Positions 56,582-64,000 of a stretch of 64,000 bases of DNA are shown here, one piece after another. The position numbers were made by a program, and so were the translations under genes. Source of the stretch: Candidatus Krumholzibacteriota bacterium (GTDB lineage Bacteria; Krumholzibacteriota; Krumholzibacteriia; LZORAL124-64-63); the NCBI GenBank assembly GCA_024275485.1, contig JAJRZA010000076.1, positions 1 to 64,000 on the forward strand. The letters are read 5' to 3'. The notes under the pieces were generated by a model. The model saw only the letters and a program-made list of their open reading frames with translations, had not been told where the DNA came from and did no database searches. Each line of letters opens with the position of its first letter. Within the stretch, counting starts at the first letter, position 1.

Positions 56582-59500
56582 CGGACCACCCCGCAGGTGC
56601 CGGTGCGGAATTCACGATCGTCGTTGTAAACCACGTATAGATAAGTGCCCGGCGGCATGGCCTCGCCGTTTTGGTTGCGGCCGTCCCAGGTAAGGCTGCG
56701 TGTGCCGTCTAGGGTTTCGGATTCATAAACCAGATGCCCGCTCAATTCAAAGATGCGGATGCGCGGGCGCTGCATGGTCTGGTTTTGGAACCTGAAGACA
56801 ATGACATCGTTGTGGCCATCGCCGTTGGGTGTGGCCACATTGGGACTGACCACGAAAGGACCGGCCGCCACCGGGAAACAAACACGGTCGGTGTTGTTGT
56901 CCGGGTTCACATCACGGCCGTCGGTGATGGCTATGTAGGCACAATATTCGCCTGGTTGATCCACCTCGAACTGCACCTGGGGCAAGGTCACTGCGCTGCC
57001 GGACCCCAGACCGTCATATTGAACTTCACGTCCGGCAACCCTTACCCCATCAGGGTTCTCCAACCACATGTCGACAGTGAATGGCCCGGCGTCATAACCG
57101 AGGCCGTGGACCTGGCCGTTGAAGCGCACGATTTCGGCCAGGCCAGCGCTGGTTGGTACATTTCTCAATGTTGCCTGGAGGTCGGTGCCTTCCCACTTCA
57201 CGTATAGCGGGATCTCCACCACGGTTGTTTCAGGCATGGCCGAGCCGGTTTCGATGACCTGGAAGACAAGGGGGCCAAACTGTTCGCACACTTCCCGGGT
57301 AACGATGCCTTCGGGCGGCGTGATGTCGAATGAGACCATGGTGTCGCCCGTGGCGGTGGCCGTTACAAAGGGCGGCAACAGACCGACTATGAGACGGGTG
57401 TCGTCGCCATCACTGTCTCGTGAGTTCACGTCGAAAGTAAGATTGTTCTCTTCGCGCACGCCAAAGGCCTGTACCATGCCGCTGGATGATATCTGGTTAA
57501 GGGTAATGCCGCTTTGGCATGGTTCCAGGCCGGGGTCATCGGGGGTCAGCACCAGGTTTGAAATTTCGATGGCCGGGGCACGATTGGCGGCCACCAGGGC
57601 ACCCATGGTCAAGCTGTTGTCCGCTGGGTTGAAATCGCCGTCCAGGCCCTCGGGGGGTTCAATGCTGGCGGTGAAAGGACAGTCGCCCGCCTCACCGCAG
57701 CTTTCCACAACGAAGCGCACGGTATCGCGTTGGCCTTCCATCAAATTGATCTGGACATTTTCAAAGAGATCCACATAGCAAATGCAGGGCCCGCCCTCCA
57801 GGGCCATCAATGCGCCCTGCACTGGTTGACGCGTTACCTCCACCACCACGTCCACCAGGAAAGGATGCTGCTGCTGGATTTCACCACCGGATTGCATGGG
57901 CAGGAACATCATGTCGACGACGGTCAGATCCGGCCGGGACGGTTCAACAATCACCGTCAAAAGAAAAGACCGCATCACGGAAGGGTGTTGGCTGTCGCGC
58001 AATTCCAGCAACAGTTCGCCCCCTTCGGCGCCAATCAGGTCGCTGGTCAGGGCTATGGTCGGCCAGGTGCCGTCGGTTTCGGGAAGTTGCTGGATGTTCA
58101 GCCAGTCCAGGGTGTTTTCCACCACCTGTAACTCGGGCAGGGCGCCGGGCCAGCTCCAGCCAACCTGATTCAGGCAGTAGCTGAAAACGTCGTCTTCACT
58201 GACAACGACGGTGTCGGCGTCGGCACAAATGGCGGCCAGGCCGCTGCAGTCGGGATCCGCCGCCAGGCAGGGCGCAGCCGAGAGCAGGCGCACCGAAAGG
58301 CTTTGATTCAAGGTTTGCTCGGGTAGACAATTGAAGGTGGTCAAGGGACTGATGATCCAGTCTCCATCCACCAGCAAATCAACCGAATCGACACCGGCGG
58401 GAACCAGGTCCGCATAGGGGTTCACCTGGACGGTCCAGGTTTGAGTTTGGCCGGGAACCAAAGGCCGGGCCCCGGCGGGCAGAATAATAAAGGGTTCTGG
58501 CAAGAGGCCGGGCGGCGAGACCTGCACGGGGAAGTGACCGGTGTTGGTCAAGCTCACTGTGGTCGAGACGCTCACCTCGGCCAAGGCGGGCAGGGTCCCA
58601 AAATCAAGGGATGCCCCGCTGGTTTGATACCCCTGGGCACTGGACCAAACCAGGGAACCAATGCCGGAGCCGTTATCCTGCAACCGGTGAATGCCGCCGC
58701 TTCCCATCAACTGGAATTCACAAACGAGGGTCGTGTCGCCGCCGTCTGCGGCGGCACCGATCCAGTCCACCGTTACGGTCAGGTTGGCTGTGTAGGACAA
58801 AGTATCATCGGGGGCGAAATTCACCGGCAGCAGCACCGAGGCCGAAGGGCTGAGGCAACCATTTCCAAACCACTGGACGGGCCAGGACTCAACGGAGAAG
58901 ACATTATTCGGGTCGTCCAGGTCCACCTGGGTAATGCGCGAGGGCAACAGGCCGTCGTTGGTGAAGGGCAGGAAGGCCGGCTCGGCGGCAGTGGCGCAAA
59001 GTGCTTCGCGCACACCAAAGTCCATCGTCCCCCCGCAGACAACACCGTCGGAAACCGGTGCCTGTTGTGGCGAGCCACCGGGAGTTTGCAAAAGGATAAT
59101 GGCCGCATCATCGGCCGCCAGCAATGCCAGGTCGCCGTCACCATCAAAGTCGAAATCACCCACCTGCAAGGCCGAGATGGCCGTTTGCAGGTCAAGAGTT
59201 TGAATGCTCTGATTCGCATCGAGAGTGCGCGCGGTGAGGATTCCGGTTTGGGAATCGGCGTACCACAATTCCGGATAAAGATCCAGAATGTGCGCTGCAA
59301 CGATGAGGCCGGTTTGGGTGTTCAGTCCGGCGCCGGTCACACAGCCGTCCGGAGTGACGGGCCAGCTGCCGTCGAAACTGAAGCCGCAAATATTGCCGCC
59401 ACCCTGGTCGGGTGTTGTGTTGAGAATACTCGGTGGGGTGTTGGAGTTGTCCCAGGGATCAAGCAGGCGTCCAAAGAGCAGGCCCCGACTGAACTCCGGG

Positions 59501-60672
59501 GTCTCGTTCACCACCCCGGCGGTTTCGAAGCTGCCATCGCCCAGGCCCCGGGCCAGGCGCAGGCGGTAGGATGATTGTTCCTGATACTCCGCCGTCCAGA
59601 TCAGATCGACCAGGCCATCGCCATCGGCATCCTTCAAGAGGGCGTGGATTGGCCAGGGCAGGCTTTTGTCCGCTGGCTCCAGGGCGGAGACAACCTGGAC
59701 GGTCTGAATTTGAAATTGGCCCTGGCCGTCGTTCAGCGCCACCAGGTAATTGAGACCAAAGAGACCAAACACCACCAGATCGTCGTCGCCATCGCTATCC
59801 ACATCACCACAGACTAAAGTGCGGGAAATGAAACCGGCGGGGAAATCCACCTCGAGGGCCTGGGATCCGTTGGGAGAGAACTCGGCCCCGGGATTGGCCC
59901 ATACCTGCAGACCGTTCAAGGACAATAATACCAGATCCTGATTGGGATCACCGTCCAGGTCGATGGTTTTAAGGTCCACGGGATTGTCGGTGGTGCAGAT
60001 GGCGGGAGCGCGCACCAGCCAATCGTCCAGGCCGTTTTGCCAGTCATATCGACGGGCCATGGTTGTCAGGTAATGGGCTCCTCCGGAGGACGCCAGCAAA
60101 ACACCTTCCAAATCACGATCGGCGTTCAGGTCGGCCCAGGTCCAGGCCAGGAATTCCAGATCACCGGACGGGAAGGCGGCAGCCAGGCTGATGGTGCGCG
60201 GCTGCATGGCGGCCAGATTTCCGGTCAAGTGTTCATCTGTGGGTGTGATAATCGTTTGCCAGGTATGGCCCTGATCGCCCTTGAGGGTGATGGTCACCTC
60301 TTCGCCCGGGCCAAATGGGATCGCCGGGGTGAACAGCAGTGTATCGCCGGCGATAGAGAAATGCAGGTCGCCACGTTTTCGCAGGCCCGTGGCCGAACCA
60401 CGAACCACCAGGGCGTCCTGATACTGGGTCAGGGACCCTGGTTGCAGGCGCACGCCAAAAGGTCCGCAGGGTTGGGTTTGAACCGAACCTCGGGGTGGGA
60501 ATGTTTCCAGTACGATGGGTTGTTCGGCCACGGCCGGCTGGGGCAACAATAACAAAAGGATGAACAGGGCGGCGACAATCAAAGGCCTGGTGTGGTGGAT
60601 GCCGTTGGAGAAATGGTTGCCCCCGCAACTAAAACAACGACCGGAATGGTTGCCCCCGCAACAATTTCTCAT
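56578..60672 (-). CDS. Giant secreted FG-GAP/VCBS protein with CHU_C-like (gliding/T9SS-type) C-terminus
   Basis: 1364 residues. A signal-like segment (about 28-50) follows a Cys-rich leader (MRNCCGGNHSGRC…). Five FG-GAP/VCBS calcium-loop repeats are visible in 140-560 (DLNADRDLE, DLDGDPNQDL, DVDSDGDDDL, DADGDGLVDL, DFDFDGDGDL). CARDB-like and Ig-like domains follow to about 1265, and the end is a CHU_C-like domain (VSPNVATPNGDGHNDVIVF … YNDDREFRTGTCGVVR). The start at 60672 overlaps the upstream lipoprotein stop by four bases; the unusual leader is therefore translated, but a later start is possible. Likely a surface protein moved or secreted by the operon's machine. Confidence 0.82.
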   Translation of the reverse strand: MRNCCGGNHSGRCFSCGGNHFSNGIHHTRPLIVAALFILLLLLPQPAVAEQPIVLETFPPRGSVQTQPCGPFGVRLQPGSLTQYQDALVVRGSATGLRKRGDLHFSIAGDTLLFTPAIPFGPGEEVTITLKGDQGHTWQTIITPTDEHLTGNLAAMQPRTISLAAAFPSGDLEFLAWTWADLNADRDLEGVLLASSGGAHYLTTMARRYDWQNGLDDWLVRAPAICTTDNPVDLKTIDLDGDPNQDLVLLSLNGLQVWANPGAEFSPNGSQALEVDFPAGFISRTLVCGDVDSDGDDDLVVFGLFGLNYLVALNDGQGQFQIQTVQVVSALEPADKSLPWPIHALLKDADGDGLVDLIWTAEYQEQSSYRLRLARGLGDGSFETAGVVNETPEFSRGLLFGRLLDPWDNSNTPPSILNTTPDQGGGNICGFSFDGSWPVTPDGCVTGAGLNTQTGLIVAAHILDLYPELWYADSQTGILTARTLDANQSIQTLDLQTAISALQVGDFDFDGDGDLALLAADDAAIILLQTPGGSPQQAPVSDGVVCGGTMDFGVREALCATAAEPAFLPFTNDGLLPSRITQVDLDDPNNVFSVESWPVQWFGNGCLSPSASVLLPVNFAPDDTLSYTANLTVTVDWIGAAADGGDTTLVCEFQLMGSGGIHRLQDNGSGIGSLVWSSAQGYQTSGASLDFGTLPALAEVSVSTTVSLTNTGHFPVQVSPPGLLPEPFIILPAGARPLVPGQTQTWTVQVNPYADLVPAGVDSVDLLVDGDWIISPLTTFNCLPEQTLNQSLSVRLLSAAPCLAADPDCSGLAAICADADTVVVSEDDVFSYCLNQVGWSWPGALPELQVVENTLDWLNIQQLPETDGTWPTIALTSDLIGAEGGELLLELRDSQHPSVMRSFLLTVIVEPSRPDLTVVDMMFLPMQSGGEIQQQHPFLVDVVVEVTRQPVQGALMALEGGPCICYVDLFENVQINLMEGQRDTVRFVVESCGEAGDCPFTASIEPPEGLDGDFNPADNSLTMGALVAANRAPAIEISNLVLTPDDPGLEPCQSGITLNQISSSGMVQAFGVREENNLTFDVNSRDSDGDDTRLIVGLLPPFVTATATGDTMVSFDITPPEGIVTREVCEQFGPLVFQVIETGSAMPETTVVEIPLYVKWEGTDLQATLRNVPTSAGLAEIVRFNGQVHGLGYDAGPFTVDMWLENPDGVRVAGREVQYDGLGSGSAVTLPQVQFEVDQPGEYCAYIAITDGRDVNPDNNTDRVCFPVAAGPFVVSPNVATPNGDGHNDVIVFRFQNQTMQRPRIRIFELSGHLVYESETLDGTRSLTWDGRNQNGEAMPPGTYLYVVYNDDREFRTGTCGVVR
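60620..60672 (-). repeat. Two GTTGC-GGGG-GCAAC hairpins at the start of the giant FG-GAP gene
   Basis: The first 50 or so coding bases contain GTTGCGGGGGCAACCAT twice in tandem, each a 5-bp stem with a G-rich loop, producing the repeated CGGNH in the leader peptide. The hairpins lie immediately behind the overlapping start codon and could slow re-initiation or alter message stability. Confidence 0.55.
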
Positions 60673-62105
60673 GGGTGCGCACCCCCAGCCGCTTCAAAAA
60701 TCAAATCCCGGGCCTGGGCCAGCATTCGTTGGGCATCGGCATTGGCTGGTTCGCGTTCCGTAGCCAAAGTCGCCAACAATTCCATCTCCTGAAACTGGTC
60801 CTGACTGAAGGCAATACGCGCTTTTTTCAAGATCAGGGAAACGGAGTTATCACCCCAGAACTGGGCTTTGTTGAACCAATGCCTGGCTTCCTCGTAATGG
60901 CTTTGAGCCAAAAGCACATCGCCGAGAATGATCGCCTCGGCAGGAAGCTGGTCGCCGGAAGCCAAAAGGGCACGCAAGTCATCGCGGGTTTGATCCAGGT
61001 TTCCGATGGAACGGGAAAACGCCAGACGCACCCGCAGGGCCTGGCTTTTTTCATAAGAGGAAAGCGATTCGGGGCGGCGCAGCAACTCATTGGCCACCAT
61101 CCCCGCATCCCGCATTCGGCCCCGGGCATAGAGACGCGACATCCAGAAGGTGAGCCATCGTTGGTCCAGATCTCCGGTGGAAAGGATTTGCGCCACCTGG
61201 CTGCCGGTTTGTGCGCGGTTAAGAGCGATCATGTTGCGGCGGGCCTGAAAAACATCGGCCCGATCGGGATCCACCATGTTGGCAGTGTCGAGTTTTGCCA
61301 GAGCCGCCGGCACCTGGTTTTTGGACCAGCGAGCCAGGGATTGTTGCAACAACCCGGTGGCCACCTGACTGCGGGCGGTGGTTGTTTCCTTGCGCCAGGA
61401 AACCCCCGCCTGTCGGTAATACTTGTCCATGCCGGTCCAGTCGCCGTCAAGGCGGCACAACTCGCCCACCACATAGGCGGCCAGCTCGTCACCATTTTCC
61501 CGATTGGTTCCCGACAACTGGGAGCCCAGTCGAACCCGGACTTCGAGGCGAACATCGTCTTCATCAGTAGCGGCAGCCATTTCCAGCCAGCGGTAGACCG
61601 CTTCAGGCCGGTCGGCTGTCACCAGGGTGCGGATTTCTTCCAGGCCCGGGCCGAAAGCCATCAAACGGGCCTCCAGCCAGCGCAACCTGGTTTCTTGTTT
61701 TTCAGGCACCGCGGCCAGGGCTTTTTCTAGGTGGGCGGCGGCCAAAGCCCAGTCACCCTGAGCAGCGGCACTGTCTGCCTTTTCGGATTCATCCCGCCAA
61801 TGCCCCAGCCGGTTGTATTCGATATCCTGGTCCAGCTCCGTGCTCATTTTGTGGCACTGCTGGAACCATTTATTCATGTTTTCATACTGCCCGTCAGCGC
61901 CATAAAGCACGCCAAGGCTGTAGGCCAGCCATGGTTCGGGCTGATTTTGTAGTTGTTCCTGCAGTGATTCAATGGTGCCCTGACGATGGGCCAGATCCAA
62001 TTCCAGGAGTTGCCGGGTGCGATCGATGGGAGCAGCACAGCCGGCAGCCAGGGTCAATGCCAACAGCCCCAACAAAGCCTGACGGATCCTGAGCACCGGC
62101 GGCAA
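60669..62105 (-). CDS. TPR lipoprotein, first gene of the envelope operon
   Basis: 478 residues from TTG 62105, which has GGGGG nine bases upstream and gives a proper lipobox LTLAAGC (Cys23). The longer frame opening at GTG 62249 adds an unlikely 48 residues. The remainder is helical with TPR-like repeats (for example about 45-110, 240-300, 380-460). Probably an outer-membrane-anchored scaffold for the downstream ExbB/ExbD machine. The stop overlaps the giant gene's ATG by four bases. Confidence 0.72.
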   Translation of the reverse strand: MPPVLRIRQALLGLLALTLAAGCAAPIDRTRQLLELDLAHRQGTIESLQEQLQNQPEPWLAYSLGVLYGADGQYENMNKWFQQCHKMSTELDQDIEYNRLGHWRDESEKADSAAAQGDWALAAAHLEKALAAVPEKQETRLRWLEARLMAFGPGLEEIRTLVTADRPEAVYRWLEMAAATDEDDVRLEVRVRLGSQLSGTNRENGDELAAYVVGELCRLDGDWTGMDKYYRQAGVSWRKETTTARSQVATGLLQQSLARWSKNQVPAALAKLDTANMVDPDRADVFQARRNMIALNRAQTGSQVAQILSTGDLDQRWLTFWMSRLYARGRMRDAGMVANELLRRPESLSSYEKSQALRVRLAFSRSIGNLDQTRDDLRALLASGDQLPAEAIILGDVLLAQSHYEEARHWFNKAQFWGDNSVSLILKKARIAFSQDQFQEMELLATLATEREPANADAQRMLAQARDLIFEAAGGAHP

Positions 62106-62426
62106 TAAATTGATCCCCCAGTTTGAACCGCACTCATCAAGTCTGCGTATTTGACCAACCAGCCTTTTGAGTAACTTATTTCCCCACAACAGGTTGTACA
62201 CGGCTGCCTTTCTTTTCCGGATTCCGGAACAAGGGGTTCTCAACAACACATGTCATGGGGTTGCATGATTTGTTCCCGGGGCAGTGAATTTCAGAGGTCC
62301 CCCGCTTGACCTCTCGCAAGGCCCAATCGAGGGGACATTTACCAGAAAATCACCCACTTCATCCTCCCAAAAGTTATGGCTACTGGCGGTATTTTATGGC
62401 AGGCAGGAAAGGTCGACCAGAAAAAT

Positions 62427-63779
62427 TTATTGGAGGATGTTCCTGATCGTCACCAGCAAGTCCTCCAGGTCAAAAGGTTTATCCACCCGTGCCAAAAAAC
62501 CATAAGCAAGATAGTTTGCCAAAACCGGGTTGTTGGAATACCCGCTGGCAACCAGGATTACGGCCTTCGGGTCCAGGGCAAGAATATGTTCGGTGGCCTC
62601 CACGCCACCCATTCCGCCCGAAACCGTCAAGTCCATAATGGTGGCGGAAATTGGTTGGCCGGTGTTCATGTGATCGCCGTAAAGACTGATGGCCTCTTCG
62701 CCGTTTTTGGCCAAAAGAACGTCGTATCCGCCCCGCTCCAGCATCAATTTTGTTGTTTTTCGTACCAGGCGGTCGTCATCCATGACCAGGACCAGGCCCG
62801 TGGAAACAAGACCCTGACCCAAAGGACGGGGGCCCGCATCCAGAGACCCCGGGACATCTGAAAATTGGTCTGTCGGTTTGATCATTCCACTTGTACCCTG
62901 AAGGATAATCAAAATTCCTGCGTGTTGACCAAATCCATCCAACAGTGGGATTATTTTTTGTACCAGTTCCCGGGCCTGTCCGTTTTCCGTGATCAGTTTA
63001 ACGTTCTGCACCGAATGTTTGTCCGCAGTTTGATAATCCTCGCCTGGATTCAAGTGCACCCCGGCGCCCGACTTGGCGTCCTGCGCCTGGTACACGTCAT
63101 CCAGATCGAGGCCGATGGCTGCTGTTTTGGACTGGTCGGTCAGCTCCGCGGCTTTGCGGTTGAACATGGTAACTCGCCCATTGGCATCGGATGTTATGAT
63201 CCCAACGTCCAAATGTTGCAAAACCGTATCCAACCGATTCTGCTCTGTGCTCAAGCGGTCTTCGGCGGCTTTTAGCTGGGTGATGTCGGTGCAGATACCA
63301 CCAAGGGCGTAAATACTCCCCTGGTCATTGGTGAGGGGGAATTTGAAAGTATCAAAAGTAATAATTCCGCTTGGCAGGGGAACGGTTTCCTCGAATGTTT
63401 TGGGCCTTCCTTCTCCCATGACTTCCTGGTCCTGTTCCCGGAACAAATCAGCCACTGGTGCTGGGAAAATTTCGTAATCGGTTTGCCCTATTAATTCAGA
63501 CCGGCGTTTGCCGGCCAGGGTTTCAAAATGGACATTGGCCCAGATGTATCGGTGTTCCTTGTCTTTGAGATAGATGGGAAGAGGAATAGTCGAGACCAGC
63601 CGGTGCAGATTGTCGGAGTGGTCCTTTTCTTCCTGCACCACAGTCAGTTGCCGGTCCAGCTCTTCGGCGGCATCATCCAGCTCGGCGCATTTGCCCAACC
63701 ACTTCTTTCGATTAAAACCAACAAAGAGGCCAATCGAAAGGCCCACCAAAGACAGAAATACCATATACCCGAATCTCAT
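62427..63779 (-). CDS. Membrane PAS-PAS-receiver protein lacking a kinase domain
   Basis: 450 residues from ATG 63779. One N-terminal membrane helix (4-22), a coiled coil, PAS1 (about 58-170, DITQLKAAEDRL end), PAS2 (about 180-295) and a receiver (about 328-450) with DDD334-336, phospho-acceptor Asp383 and Lys434. In the usual relatives a HisKA/HATPase pair sits between the second PAS and the receiver; here only a roughly 30-residue linker does. It may sense through PAS and be phosphorylated by another kinase. The start at 63797 is possible but has no ribosome binding site. It follows atpC after 55 bases. Confidence 0.85.
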   Translation of the reverse strand: MRFGYMVFLSLVGLSIGLFVGFNRKKWLGKCAELDDAAEELDRQLTVVQEEKDHSDNLHRLVSTIPLPIYLKDKEHRYIWANVHFETLAGKRRSELIGQTDYEIFPAPVADLFREQDQEVMGEGRPKTFEETVPLPSGIITFDTFKFPLTNDQGSIYALGGICTDITQLKAAEDRLSTEQNRLDTVLQHLDVGIITSDANGRVTMFNRKAAELTDQSKTAAIGLDLDDVYQAQDAKSGAGVHLNPGEDYQTADKHSVQNVKLITENGQARELVQKIIPLLDGFGQHAGILIILQGTSGMIKPTDQFSDVPGSLDAGPRPLGQGLVSTGLVLVMDDDRLVRKTTKLMLERGGYDVLLAKNGEEAISLYGDHMNTGQPISATIMDLTVSGGMGGVEATEHILALDPKAVILVASGYSNNPVLANYLAYGFLARVDKPFDLEDLLVTIRNILQ

Positions 63780-63834
63780 GGGGTACCCTGAAATCATTTG
63801 GTTCAAAAATACCAGAAACAGAAAAAGAACCCGG

Positions 63835-64000
63835 TTAGCCTTCTTCGCTCGCTTTGATGCGCGCTTCGGCCCGGTTGACAGCATCCCGCGCACGTTCGCG
63901 GTCCAAATCGATTTCTATGCTTTTAAGACGCCCGCGGGCCCGATCAAGGGCTTCCTTGGCGCGCACGATGTCGATTTCACTGGCCAGTTCACAGGTGTCC
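63835..64000 (-). CDS. atpC: ATP synthase epsilon subunit, C-terminal part
   Basis: Only the last 54 codons are in the window (stop TAA at 63835-63837). The sequence ELASEIDIVRAKEALDRARGRL… and the following Glu/Arg-rich helix match the C-terminal helical hairpin of F1 epsilon, the part that inhibits ATP hydrolysis. The rest of the gene, and presumably the atp operon, lies beyond the right edge. Confidence 0.8.
   Translation of the reverse strand, partial: DTCELASEIDIVRAKEALDRARGRLKSIEIDLDRERARDAVNRAEARIKASEEG

Noticed and set aside
58441-59574. 377-codon plus-strand frame opposite the giant FG-GAP gene
   Set aside because: It lies wholly inside a well-supported minus-strand gene whose calcium-loop repeats fix the frame.

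Overview
The window (about 57% GC) looks like a bacterial chromosome segment from the FCB superphylum or a nearby candidate phylum such as Krumholzibacteriota or Eisenbacteria. This is inference from protein style. Several very large secreted proteins end in FlgD-like Ig folds with a basic tail, one ends in a gliding/type-IX-like C-terminal domain, and two separate ExbB/ExbD proton-motive machines are present. I see no rRNA, tRNA or CRISPR array.

Region by region. 1-140 is the 3' end of a group II intron (domains V and VI). 218-1696 is a self-contained Fic-family gene with a clear promoter and a palindromic operator. 1697-7012 holds clpB with an elaborate terminator and a hybrid histidine kinase whose C-terminal Hpt-like domain lacks the expected His. 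7118-10416 is a ferrous-iron operon (DtxR-type regulator, feoA, feoB, small Cys-rich membrane protein). 10820-11956 is an HNH endonuclease gene broken by one in-frame stop. 12036-17136 (minus strand) is a tightly coupled six-gene TonB2-like energy-transduction operon (DUF3450, TtpC-like, ExbB, ExbD, TonB, TPR), preceded by a small secreted protein and oligoendopeptidase F. 19704-21280 carries a CheY-like receiver, CheR and a decayed receiver. 21463-23406 carries a DjlA-like co-chaperone, mutM and a two-cysteine DsrC.

23467-35332 is a tandem family of large exported proteins. Beta-helix or alpha-toroid heads are joined to a shared tail of cohesin-like, FN3-like, dockerin-like, cohesin-like and FlgD-like modules. 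Divergent from it, 35887-43141 is a plus-strand operon: a gingipain-like C25 protein, an HDAC-family deacetylase, a CPBP membrane protease and an ornithine/lysine-type decarboxylase, with overlapping or near-overlapping junctions. 43179-44000 is a secreted beta-propeller protein.

44171-47521 is the best candidate for an undescribed small system: a radical-SAM/SPASM peptide maturase, a divergent 57-residue peptide with a C-x-C-x-C core and a strong ribosome binding site, and an ECF sigma/membrane anti-sigma pair. 47755-48561 is an MBL hydrolase. 48603-62105 is an eight-gene minus-strand operon, almost every junction overlapping, that encodes an apparent proton-driven envelope machine: two TPR lipoproteins, a giant FG-GAP protein with a CHU_C-like end, an outer-membrane barrel, ExbB, ExbD, a TonB-like rod and a small exported protein. 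The window ends with a PAS-PAS-receiver protein that lacks a kinase domain and the 3' end of atpC.
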